Below the pieces are notes generated by a model. That model was not told the DNA's origin. It was given only the letters and a program-made list of their open reading frames with translations, and did no database searches. A stretch of 64,000 nucleotides of DNA. Source: Silene conica (lineage: Eukaryota > Streptophyta > Magnoliopsida > Caryophyllales > Caryophyllaceae). Shown here piece after piece: positions 1 to 9,451 of this stretch. Every line of letters starts with the position of its first letter. Position 1 is the stretch's first letter. The stretch covers positions 45,156,772-45,220,771 of the forward strand of contig CM055314.2 of NCBI GenBank assembly GCA_029255685.2, read 5' to 3'. Made by a program: the position numbers and the translations under genes.

Positions 1-2348
1 CCCTAAGTGTTTCGAACAGTATTTGGAGGTGTTTAAGATGCTCCTCCTCGGAGGGACTATAGATAAGGATGTCATCAAAGTACACAACTACAAACTTCCC
101 CAAGTGTGGTCTAAGCACCTCGGTCATGAGTCTCATGAAGGTGCTAGGTGCATTAGAGAGACCAAATGGCATCACAAGCCACTCATACAACCCATGCTTA
201 GTCTTGAAAGGCTGTCTTCCACTCATCACCCTCCTTGATCCTCACTTGGTGGTACCCTTGCCTTAGATCAACCTTAGAGAACAACTTAGCTCCACTTAGC
301 TCATCCAAAATGTCATCAAGTCTAGGTATAGGGAACCTATACTTGGTGGTGATGTTGTTGATGGCCCTACTATCCGTACACATCCTCCATGAGCCATCTT
401 TCTTTGGCACAAGCAAGGCCGGAACCGCACAAGGACTAAGGGACTCTCTCACAAAACCCTTGCTTATGAGCTCACTAATTTGTTGTTGTAGCTCTTGTGT
501 GGCTTTTGGGTCACTTCTATAGGCTGCCTTGTTTGGTAATGTGGCTCCCGGAACAAGGTCAATTTGGTGTTCAATGCCTCTATAAGGAGGTAGGCCACTA
601 GGAAACTCACTAGGGAACACATCTTCATATGCTTTAAGCAAGTTTTGAACCTCCATGGACAGCCCCTCTTCTCCTTCCCCACGGCCTGTTTTGGCTACTA
701 AGAGGTACACATCATCCTCCCCCCTTAGCTCTTGCAACATCTCGGCCTCATTAATCAATAGGACTTCTCTTGTAGGTTCAAGCATGGATGGTGGTGTTGT
801 GCTTTTGATGGATGGTGGTAGGGGTGTTAGTATGACTTTCCTTGAACCAAATTTGAAAGAGTAAGTGTTATCCCTCCCATGATGGACAGAATCCCTATCA
901 AACTCCCATGGCCTCCCAAGCAACAAATGACAAGCATCCATAGGCAACACATCACAAAGGACCTCATCATTATAGTTCTTGCCAATTGAAAAGGGTACAA
1001 CACATTGCTTGTCCACTCTAACTTCTGCCCCTTTGTTGAGCCACCTCAATTTGTAAGGACTAGGGTGCTCTTGGGTGGTTAAAGAAAGCTTCTCAACAAG
1101 GGTACTTGAGGCCACATTGGTACAACTCCCTCCATCTATGATCACATTACAAACCCTATCTTTGATGGTGCATCTAGAACGAAAAATTTGTTGTCTTTGG
1201 TCCATTTCTAAGGGTTGTGGTTGGGTGTGCATTACTCTCCATGTGACTAGACTAAGCCCCGCATCCGGCATCACCACCTCATCCTCTACTTCCTCCGACA
1301 CCTCCTCCATATCATCACACACAAGGATCTCATCTTCACCCCAATGAACTACTTCAAATGTGCTAAGGGCTCTTTTGGAAGCACAATCTTTTGCAAAATG
1401 GCCATAGCCTTGACATTGGTAGCATCTTTTGAGGGGAATGGGTTGTTTTTGTGTGGTATTAGTTTCTGATTTTTTGTCAAAGGTGGTGGTTCGATTTTGT
1501 GTGGGTGGTTCATTGGTTTTGGTTCCAAAAGGAGGCTTAGGTGTAGGTTGTTTTTGTGGCTGTTTTTGTGTAGCATTGGTTCGGCCCTTACCCATCTTCT
1601 CCACTCTCATAGCCAAGTTCACGGCTTCATCAAAGGACCATACTTGTTGCATTTTGACTCTACTAGCAATGTGGTAATCTAGGCCCTCAACAAACCTAGC
1701 AATTTTCTGTTCAGGTTTCTCATTCATTTCACATTGTAAGGTGAGTTGTTCAAACTCCCTAAGGTAAGTCTCAAGTGGTTGTTGGTCTTGTTTAAGGGTG
1801 GTGAGTTTAACAAACATGTCTTGGGTGTAGTCTCTTGGTACAAACTTCTCCTTGAGTTTCTTTTTTAACTTAGTCCATGACTTAATGGTTTCTTTACCCT
1901 CCCTTCTCCTTTGGTTTTTCATGTTCTCATACCAAAGAGAGGCATAGCCTTTGAACTTAAGGATAGCAACTTTAAAAGCCTTAGAATCAGAATATCCTTT
2001 AAATTCAAAGACTCTCTCAACACTTCTAAGCCAATCTAAGAGGTCCTCGGGATTTAAATTACCAAGAAATTCAGGAAGTTCTACCTTGACATCTTTGTTG
2101 AGGCCTCCATGGTGAGCTTCTATGGTGGACTCCTCGGAATCTGAGTTGGCCTCCTCTTCCTCCTCATGAACTCCTCTTCCAGCCCCCACAAGGCCACGAC
2201 CCCTGCCCCTTCCTCGGTTTGGTTGTGCTCCTCTCCTTGGAGTAGGGATGTTAGCCATTATGGTGTTCATGGCCTCCATCATGACTTGAACTTCGTCATG
2301 TAGAGTCTCCAACTTAGTCTCCATACCAGCTATTCTCTCTTCACTCAT
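1..2348 (-). CDS. gag-pol of CRM-like gypsy element (partial)
   Basis: Retroelement polyprotein. The likely start is the ATG at 2348, reading [14 protein letters not shown], just inside the primer-binding site; the open frame also extends upstream into the LTR but that part is not expected to be translated. Order: coiled N-terminal segment, an arginine/glycine-rich stretch near residues 40-60, retrotransposon gag domain about residues 90-250, zinc knuckle [14 protein letters not shown] at about 1395-1436, aspartic protease with [10 protein letters not shown] near 1120, then reverse transcriptase with [15 protein letters not shown] and [13 protein letters not shown] between about 200 and 380. 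Integrase and any chromodomain are off the left edge. Gag would form particles, and pol would copy and integrate the RNA. Confidence 0.85.
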
Positions 2349-2408
2349 GGTTGTTTTTTGTGTTTTTAATGTAGCTAGGGATGTATCCTCACAATAAAAA
2401 AAACCTAA

Positions 2409-2421
2409 GCTCTGATAACCA
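2409..2421 (-). other. primer-binding site, initiator Met-tRNA type
   Basis: The minus strand reads TGGTTATCAGAGC, one base longer than the usual plant TGGTATCAGAGC that pairs with initiator Met-tRNA. It sits two bases inside the LTR end, the normal place for the start of minus-strand cDNA. Confidence 0.75.
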
Positions 2422-2423
2422 AT

Positions 2424-3183
2424 TGAACAGAAACTACTACTGTTTAGCACTTAGTCATTTTTTCGTTGAAATCAGAAAGTCTATTAGGGCTGTATGTGTG
2501 TCGTTTCTTTTGAAGTTTTGTAAGGGATATGAACTTAGTCAAGCACACAGCCACTAACTAAGAACTAATTACCTTTCAAGCACTAAGCAAAGTAAGGTAA
2601 CCAACCAAAGCACTAAGCAAATGGTCTCTACAAGCACTAAGCAATGTAGTTTAGAAAACTTAGAAAAGTTTCTGGTTTATAAGCTCAATCAAAATCTGAT
2701 TTTTGAGTGTTAGAAAGGCTGCTTTTATAGGCCAAGCAAACCAATCCACACCCTACAATGTATCTCAATCTTGTGGCTTACAAAAGTTTCAGAAAAAACA
2801 AGGGTTACAAGAGCCTTGCAACGGCTGTTTGGAAGCAAAAACAAATAAGAACAGGCTGCCCCTTACACATTTCAGCCTTGATAGTGACTTTGCCTTGCTT
2901 TATCTTACACAAAACAAAAAGAATCAGTCCTTGGCAGCCCCTTTTTCTGATGCACAAACAGCCTTGTTGACCTTCCTTACTTGGGCATTTGCATTCATTT
3001 GCTTTCTAAGGTGTCTAACCAAAAGAGGAAATAAGGACCTTGAGCATGTGACTTAGCCGTGTCCTTCCTTAGCACCTTGACATTCAGATTTGTAGGCCCT
3101 TTTAACTTAACATAACATAACATAAAAAATGTCCCACCTCTTAGGATATGTACTTGGTAGGACTAAAGAGTGGTTTCTGAACA
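2424..3183 (-). repeat. 5' LTR of CRM-like element
   Basis: About 760 bp. The plus strand starts TGAACAGAAAC beside the primer-binding site and ends GTTTCTGAACA, an imperfect inverted pair expected of LTR ends. A TATA-like box, CTATAAAAGC on the minus strand, lies at 2721-2730. The outer end is inferred from the inverted ends only, because the partner LTR is outside the window; GTCCC at 3184-3188 would be the target duplication. Confidence 0.6.
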
Positions 3184-3345
3184 GTCCCTTGGACAGTTTG
3201 ATTTCGGACTTGACTTAGACAATGGATAGGTCCCCTTGACTCACTTCAATATCAGGGTAAGTAAAATTAACTAGCTGATGCCATAACTCTTTCCTATCTT
3301 CACCCTCATCAGGATTAATAACAGTGTTAATTAACTAGCTGAAAT
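3184..3345 (-). other. possible remnant of a LINE endonuclease reading frame
   Basis: Between the gypsy LTR and the CACTA gene the minus strand can be read as a short peptide, DEGEDRKELWHQLV followed about 15 residues later by GDLSIV. This is similar in spacing to EGDKRKDLW...GDFNTV of the LINE endonuclease at 16274-18295. The match is by eye and weak. If right, the gypsy element landed in an old LINE piece lying in or beside the CACTA element. Confidence 0.25.
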
Positions 3346-3395
3346 TAACAGTGTTTGAACAACTTCCCGCACTTCCTACTTTTCTCGGCTCTTTA

Positions 3396-3469
3396 ATTTC
3401 CTGCTCTTTAATTGGTTGTCTTTATTTTGTTAGGTTTGCCTTTATTTCCTGCTCTTTAATTGGTTGTCT
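3396..3469 (+). repeat. 26-bp direct duplication in AT-rich DNA
   Basis: A 26-bp sequence containing CTGCTCTTTAATTGG occurs at 3396-3421 and again at 3444-3469. It lies just upstream of the first recognisable CACTA exon and probably reflects replication slippage. Confidence 0.7.
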
Positions 3470-4408
3470 GATATCAAAATTCATTTATCACTAACATTTA
3501 TTTACATCTAATGGAAAGGAACTAAGTGAGTTGAATCGAGAAAGAGCAAAAAGAAGAGTTTCAAGATATCGAGGAGGTCGGAAAGGATACTTATATTATG
3601 AAGAAGAGCTTGTAAGTTTATATAACATAGTTGACATTATCGACACAATTTTACATAGACATTTATTTTTGTTATAATTATATTATGAATTGTTAGGCTA
3701 AAGAACTTCAGATACAAAAAGTCCCAACTAAAGATGTACCTCGGCATTTGGTTTGGATAAGAGCTCACTCTAGACAAGAAGGCGATAAGACATACTTTGA
3801 CAATCCCGCAGATTTTGAAGTTGCTCAAGCAATAGTAAGAAAAAATTATTCACGTTCAAATCAAATGTTTCATTTTGCTGTTACACAATTATGCTAATAG
3901 TTTTACTTGTTATATATTCGTTGAAATTGTTAGAAAGCATTGGAGGCTCAACAACTTCGTGGAGAAATTGATGCCACAGGGCGAAATGATATACTAGGTA
4001 GAGCACTAAAAACTCCTGAACATGGTGGTTCTGTTAGGGGTGTCGGATCATGTATGTGTTACAAACAAGCAATACTTTGGATATAAAAAACCAACACCAT
4101 CCAGCCAATTGCAAATAGAACTAGGTATAGTAAAATCACAATTAGCTGATGTGGTAAACAATCATAAATTGTTGTTATCTTGCTTAGTGTCTGGTGATGA
4201 AATTAATACTGAACCGTTGAAGCAATTAGCTGGCGTCCAAGTCTTTGGTGATTATTGTAGTGGTGCTGGAAATCGGTTGAGTAACTATGGCTCTGACGAT
4301 GGTCATTATCAAGGGGTTCAGGATACCCAGTTTCAACTTTGCCAAAAGAGTGGCTTAGGTGGTTTTAGTAGTACCGTTCATTATGAGAAACAGCTTCAAA
4401 GTGATAAA

Positions 4409-4538
4409 GTTCAAACTCAGACATATAAGGTTCAAGAGAAAGAAGTTCAAACTGAGACATATAAGGTTCAAGAGAAAGAAGTTCAAACTCAGACATGTAA
4501 GGGTAAAGAGAAAGAAGCTCAAACAGAGACATATCGTG
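4409..4538 (+). repeat. 36-bp coding tandem repeat in the CACTA exon
   Basis: About 3.6 copies of a 36-bp unit encode a 12-residue repeat, VQTQTYKVQEKE with small changes. The unit keeps the reading frame. It is charged and probably an extended or coiled linker between the N-terminal transposase-like part and the DUF8039-like part. Confidence 0.9.
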
Positions 4539-5847
4539 TTCCTTGGCCTGAGCCTCATGATATGCTGCAAAATGATAAAGTTGTAACTGATCAACCATTT
4601 CAGAAGGTAAAGTAGAATGTTAATTACATAATATTGTGTTCAAATCTCATTTTTCATAGTCTCTGTTAATTACATAGCATTGTATGCCAATATAATTACA
4701 TAGGATTGTGTGCTAATATATACTATCTGATACTAAAACTAATAGTGTTAGTTGAACTGGCTAGGGTGCTGATAGTCTATGTTCTTTGGCAATTGAGAGT
4801 GGAACATGGGTCCATATAGTTGCTGTTGGGGATGTGTATGTTCCAAATGAAGGAGAAGTGGTCAAGCATCATTGCAAGCCAGTACCAAGTGGTTATTATA
4901 GAGTATGTATTAGAGAAGAAATTAACCCAAATGCTCTATTGCCATGTCTTGAAGGGGAAATAAAATTTATTTGTCAAGGGAAGGGTTACTTTTTGATCTG
5001 GCCAGTGCACTTGGTTTTCCCGATACAAAAGGTAAGTTTTTATTAAGCTTTTATCACTAAAATGTGGCAAATCAAATAGAATTATTGGGGATATGCTCCA
5101 TAATCCTTATATTTGTTATGTCAAGGAGAATGAGCAAGTCCGAATGGAATTTAATTCAACATATTCGCGCTCTCCATCTTCACAAATATCATCCACTCGA
5201 AAGTACACAGTCACTCATGCTGATAAGTTAAAGGTGACCACTCGTTTAATTCAAGTTTTCAAGGATGTAGCTATTGGCATGAAAAAGGACGGAAAAACCA
5301 AATCTTTCACAATTCCGTCTAAAGTTATCTTTCACAAGTCGAGCAATGTCTTAGTCTAGATTATGAAGACATGCTTGATTGGTGCTTCCAAAGGAAGATT
5401 TGAGAATCTCATATATCCATTTTAAGGATGTAAGTGTATGTTGTATTTCGATATTTACACTTAAATATATAAATTATTATTTCTTCATTTGGATGGGTAA
5501 AATGTTTTTCAATGTTCAAGGTATCTGAGTGAGATGGTTCACGCCGAAGGAATCTCGGGACTGTATGGATTTTGTGACTCGAACTATCTATCCCCGCTAA
5601 CTCCGATAGAGAATGAAGACGATCGATCAAATTATCTGTCTAGGGTCTTTGCGTGCAATTATGGCAAAAACAAAAACACACTCTTTTTTGCGCCTTATCA
5701 TGAAAGGTAACTAATTTCATTTAGCATTTGTAATAATTATATATTTTTTGGCTAAGATAATATGAATAAGGGTAGGTGCGAGTAAGCGGAGCATTCTCTA
5801 AAAGCTCCTTCTCGTAGCATAGCATAGGGATTGAGGGCACCTTTCAT

Positions 5848-5943
5848 GGAACCTGCCAGCCTCCTGTCAGCAACCTGCCAGCAACCTGAAACCAACCTGC
5901 CAACAACCTGAAACCAACCTGCCAGCAACCTGCCAGCCTCCAT
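5848..5943. repeat. short AACCTGCCAGC-type tandem repeat in an intron
   Basis: Repeats of AACCTGCCAGC and AACCTGAAACC, about 11 bp each, fill most of the intron between the 5521-5706 and 6004-6114 exons. No coding role is apparent. Confidence 0.75.
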
Positions 5944-6187
5944 TTGATATTGTTTTCTTTTCTCCTTTTGTTTTATCTCAAATATTTTTGTTTTTATGTG
6001 TAGCTTACATTGGATGTTGGTTGTTATTTGTCCATGGGTTGGATTGGTGCACTGTCTAGATCCAGCAGGAATAGAAAATGAGCCTCGTGAATTTGCTCAA
6101 AACATAATCAACAAGTATGTTATTCTATCTTAATATTACCCCGAAAACCCTAAATAGCTTTATTTATAATTGGATTCAAGTATAATT

Positions 6188-6828
6188 GGGCAGGCTAGCG
6201 TTACATTGGCACGAAAGTAGCATAGATTTGGTCTGGTGCAGCGTGATCAGACCTGCAATGCCTGTGGCAGGTCTGTACGGGTACTGGACTGGTTCAATAA
6301 TAATAATAAGAGCAGGCGTTTACTGGACTGGTTCAATCTGGTTCAGTAGCAGTTTGCAGGAATAGGGCAGTACAATAGCGTAGGGGCTGTGGTACTACTG
6401 TGGAGCAGAATGGGGGTTATGCTCATTTTGCTTTGAATATGAACTATGTGCAGCCCAAGCGTGTTGCAGAAGAGTAGTGCGTGCATGTTGCAGGACATGG
6501 GGCATTCATATGTATGAATAAGATCAGTGGCAGAGGGTCTATGGGACAGTCAGGCTATTTACTGGTCTGGCTTGTCTGTTCCTCTGGACTAGCTTTAGAG
6601 GGTATGGAATATGGCTGGGTTTGGCTGTTGTCAATGGCAGCGTAGTAGGGTAGCTGTTACTAGCTAATAAGTTGGTTCGACATGTTTTAGGCATTAAGCG
6701 GATGTTTTTATCATAGCCATCAATACTAGGCTAGGTCTTAGTTTTAGTTTATTTGTTTTTGATATAGTATCTCCTTGTAATTGACTTTTGCTACTGATAT
6801 ATAATACTTACATTTCACCCAAAAAAAA
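6188..6828 (+). mobile_element. 5'-truncated LINE (3' end only) in a CACTA intron
   Basis: A 641-bp insert is bounded by a perfect 14-bp target duplication, ATTCAAGTATAATT, at 6174-6187 and 6829-6842. It ends in a short A tract after TTCACCC, a common 3' end of plant L1 elements. It contains no LINE coding part, so it looks like 3' untranslated DNA of a strongly 5'-truncated copy. Removing it leaves the intron 6115-6874 with normal borders. Confidence 0.85.
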
Positions 6829-7155
6829 ATTCAAGTATAATTCTTATTTTTTGTCTTAACATTTGAAAATGAAGGGGGATCATTAAGTTTAGCATGGAAC
6901 ACAGAAAAGATATCATGAAAATTAAGAAGAATCCCTACATTAAGTGGAAAAAAATTGAGGTATTGTATTTCACATGCATTCTTATAGTACTTCAAACATA
7001 TTGGATTAACACAATTATATTAGTGATGAATGACAATTTTTTTTCTTGTGAAATAGTGCCCTCGTCAACCACTAGGTACAAATGATTGCGGAAATTATGT
7101 GTGTCGCTACATGATTGAGATAATAGAATCCAGACAGCTATTTGTTCCTGACAAG

Positions 7156-7723
7156 GTATTGTACACGCTCCTTGTTTAATATACAATTTAGTTTCAAATT
7201 TGAGATTTCCACTGAGACTCTTCTAAGTTCTATGGCCTTCTATACGCGTCTACGCCTGCTTATTCATATACTTTCAAATTTAGTTAGTGCTACTCTCTTA
7301 GTTTCCGCATTATATAAAAATCCTACACTTAGCCTGCTCTACTTTTATAGAGGAAGAGTCTAACTCATAGCTTTTATTATGGCTAAAATAGCTACTCCAT
7401 CTACTGGGTAAATATATCCTTCTTATCCGCCGCTGGATAAGTAAGCAAATGAGAAATAAGGAAAGTCCCCTGGGGCCTGGGGCCTGGTCTACTCGGGGAT
7501 CGGCAGGCTGATGACCAGCTCAAGTTACTGCAGGAGGGGGTAGGCTAGTAGCTTTGCGTGCAGTAACAGGTCAGGGTAGAGGACAGGGCAGTCCAGTTTG
7601 GCTGTGGTAGTGTCTGGTCTGCACGTAGCTAACAACTTATTTTCACAACTCATATTATGACGAATCTAACCACTTTATTTATTTTCTAAATTCTCACAAT
7701 ACTTTTGTTTTGAATTATTGTAG
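7156..7723 (+). other. large intron of the CACTA gene, contents unrecognised
   Basis: Between two in-frame ULP1 exons. The part from about 7450 to 7640 is GC-richer than its surroundings and holds a GGGGCCTGGGGCC duplication, which suggests an old insert, but I found no terminal repeats or target duplication. No gene is seen. Confidence 0.5.
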
Positions 7724-7852
7724 TATTTTGACAAGGTTCCTTCCACTTATTCTCAAGAAACTATTGACGAGCTTAGGGAGACGTGGATTTCATATGTTAC
7801 TGAAAATCATCAGCCGGGTAGCGAAGACGATGATGATCTTTTTGAGTTGTAA

Positions 7853-8199
7853 CTGGATTCCATTTTTTTGGTTTATACTATCATAGAATTTTTTTTTTCC
7901 CAATAGGAAATTTTGAGTTCGTTTTTTTCACAATAGCAAAGACGATGATACACTATTTTGGTGATCAAGAATATGAAATGTAGCCGCTTTTGGCAAATTG
8001 TTTGGATTGGCAAATGTAGCCGTTTTTGACAATGTCATCATTAATGAATTTTTTTTGATTTTTGATTTTTAGTTTCTTGTTGGATGACTTCTTTACAATT
8101 TACGTAATTATTTATTGGTTATATCTTTATAATAGGTATATAATATTTTTATTATTTGTTTTTTTTTTTAAAAAATATTAAAAAGTTAGAGAATTGTGA
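7853..8199 (+). other. CACTA 3' untranslated region, no gene
   Basis: AT-rich DNA with long T runs between the stop codon of the ULP1 gene and the subterminal repeats. It probably carries the transcript end, but no single poly(A) signal stands out. Confidence 0.5.
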
Positions 8200-8477
8200 T
8201 CTATCTCGACTGTTCTCTATTATATGAGATAGAGAAGTATCATCTTTAATAGCCGTTCTCTATGGTACAAGAAAAAAAACGCCTCCCAAATATAAGCGTT
8301 CTCTAATAGTAAATGAATATAGAATGCTTTACATGCTAAGTGTTCTCTAATATATAGCATATAAAACGCCCCCCATCTCCGTTCTCTATACATTAGAGAA
8401 CACTGAGTTGAAGAACGCCTATGAAGCGTTTTCTAAAGCCTTTTTAACAGTTCTCTAAGCCTCTTTTTGTAGTAGTG
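8200..8477 (+). repeat. CACTA subterminal repeats and 3' terminal inverted repeat
   Basis: Six copies of GTTCTCTA, one near copy (GTTTTCTA) and an inverted TAGAGAAC lie within 280 bp, followed by the terminus TTTTTGTAGTAGTG at 8464-8477. In En/Spm such subterminal motifs bind the element's TNPA-type protein. The ATG at 8478-8480 would be the 3-bp target duplication usual for CACTA elements. Confidence 0.9.
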
Positions 8478-9451
8478 ATGGATCGTTGCAAACTCGATAA
8501 GCATGGTTCCAATTTTAAGGATTGGGATGCGCAATTACTTTTGGCCGCTCAAGGGGACGATAAGAGTCGTTACCTATCCGAAGCCGCTCCTCCCACTCCA
8601 ACCGCTCGTTCCGCGGTCGGAACTCGTGAGGCCTATGAAGCCTACATGAAAGAGTCCTCCGCTCTTAAAAATGTGCTCATCTTTACCATGGAGCCGGATC
8701 TCCAAAGGAGTATGATCAAGTTGACCACATCATATGAGATATACACCAAGCTTGCGACCATGTTTTCGCAAACTCCAAGGGTGATTCAATATGAGGCGGC
8801 TTCCGCCTTCTTCGACATTACCTTGAAGGAAGGGCAAAAGATAAGCCCTCATGTGCTCAAACTCGTTGAGCTCGCGGAGACTCTAAAAACGCAAGACGTT
8901 GATGTTCCCGACTCTCTCATAATTGACCGAGTTCTTCACTCGCCCAATAAGGTCAAATCGTATGCTCAATTCCGGGTGAATTTTAATATGCGAAACCAAG
9001 AGACCACATTGGATAAGTTGCATAATATGCTCGTCCAAGCCGAAAGGGACATGGGACTTCATGAAAGTTCCACCAAGGATGTTTTAAACATCGAAAAGAA
9101 AGGGAAAACGAGCTTCAAGAAGAATGCCTTTAAAGGCAAGGGCAAGAAAACGTTCAAGCCCAAAGCGACCAAAGAAAAGACCTTTCCAAAAGGCGCTTCC
9201 ACCTCGGCTTCAAAATCCGAAGACAAGTGCCATTATTGCACGAGGATCGGTCATTGGAAGCGTAATTGCCCCAAATACTTAAGCGATCTCAAAAATGGGA
9301 AGGCAACCGCCGTAGGTAATAATTCTCGTTTAAAATTCATGTCATTTATCAACTTATGTATAGTGATACAAATGTTTTGATATTTACCCTTTTTAATTGT
9401 TTTAAAGGGCCACCTCCTAATAATGATAAGGGCAAGGAGAAGGAAGCATGA
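8478..9451 (+). CDS. copia gag with zinc knuckle and intron-like segment
   Basis: Open from the CACTA border. It has a UBN2/Retrotran-gag type domain (MKESSALKNVLIF, SYEIYTKLATMFSQTPR), a lysine-rich tract, and one zinc knuckle CHYCTRIGHWKRNC at about 9227-9270. Near the C-terminus a 92-nt segment, 9316-9407, has GT and AG borders. Skipping it would give a short charged tail ending at the TGA at 9451, and copy 2 has a segment of the same length at the same place. Arabidopsis copia elements are known to use splicing to favour Gag over Pol. The protein would form the particle shell. Confidence 0.8.

Larger units (their letters stand above)
1..3183 (-). mobile_element. Ty3/gypsy chromovirus, CRM-like, 5' part
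   Basis: Minus-strand LTR retrotransposon cut by the left window edge. Seen from its 5' side it has an LTR (2424-3183), a primer-binding site (2409-2421), and gag, protease and the start of reverse transcriptase running to base 1. The gag style ([20 protein letters not shown]), one zinc knuckle and a protease core reading IIDGGS resemble CRM or a nearby chromovirus lineage. The chromodomain that would settle this lies outside the window. The visible coding part looks nearly whole, with at most one or two breaks. It is flanked on the right by DNA that does not belong to it. Confidence 0.85.
3521..7852 (+). pseudogene. CACTA gene: Transposase_24, DUF8039-like and ULP1 (C48) protease domains
   Basis: Ten exon-like blocks with GT-AG borders: about 3521-3611, 3697-3834, 3934-4606, 4765-5031, about 5084-5410, 5521-5706, 6004-6114, 6875-6959, 7057-7155 and 7724-7852 (stop TAA). 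The first blocks read like Plant transposase (Ptta/En/Spm, Transposase_24): RYRGGRKGYLYYEEEL, then PRHLVWIRAHSRQEGD. The 4765-5031 block, with GTWVHIVAVGDVYVP and YFLIWPVHLVFP, resembles DUF8039. The last five blocks form a C48 cysteine-protease domain with the catalytic His in LHWMLVVICP, Asp in HCLDPAG, and Gln plus Cys in PRQPLGTNDCGNYV; these blocks stay in frame across every junction. Damage is upstream: a frame change near 4040-4065, another near 5340-5350, and a TGA at 5401. The role of ULP1 domains in CACTA elements is not settled; removal of SUMO is the family activity. Confidence 0.75.
3346..8477 (+). mobile_element. CACTA (En/Spm) DNA transposon, 3' half
   Basis: The right end is clear: the plus strand ends TTTTTGTAGTAGTG at 8464-8477, the complement of the classic CACTACTACAAAAA terminus, preceded by subterminal GTTCTCTA repeats. 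Inside is a multi-exon gene of the plant Ptta/En/Spm type ending in a ULP1-like protease domain. The left terminus and the main TNP2-type transposase are not in the window, because the CRM-like gypsy lies across the left side. The element inserted into the gag of a copia retrotransposon: the bases after 8477, ATGGATCGTTGC, match the uninterrupted copia copy at 33855-33866. The exact left limit here is uncertain. Confidence 0.85.

Noticed and set aside
5752-5943. Minus-strand frame with GWFQVVGRL repeats
   Set aside because: It is a reading of the AACCTGCCAGC intron repeat and not a gene.
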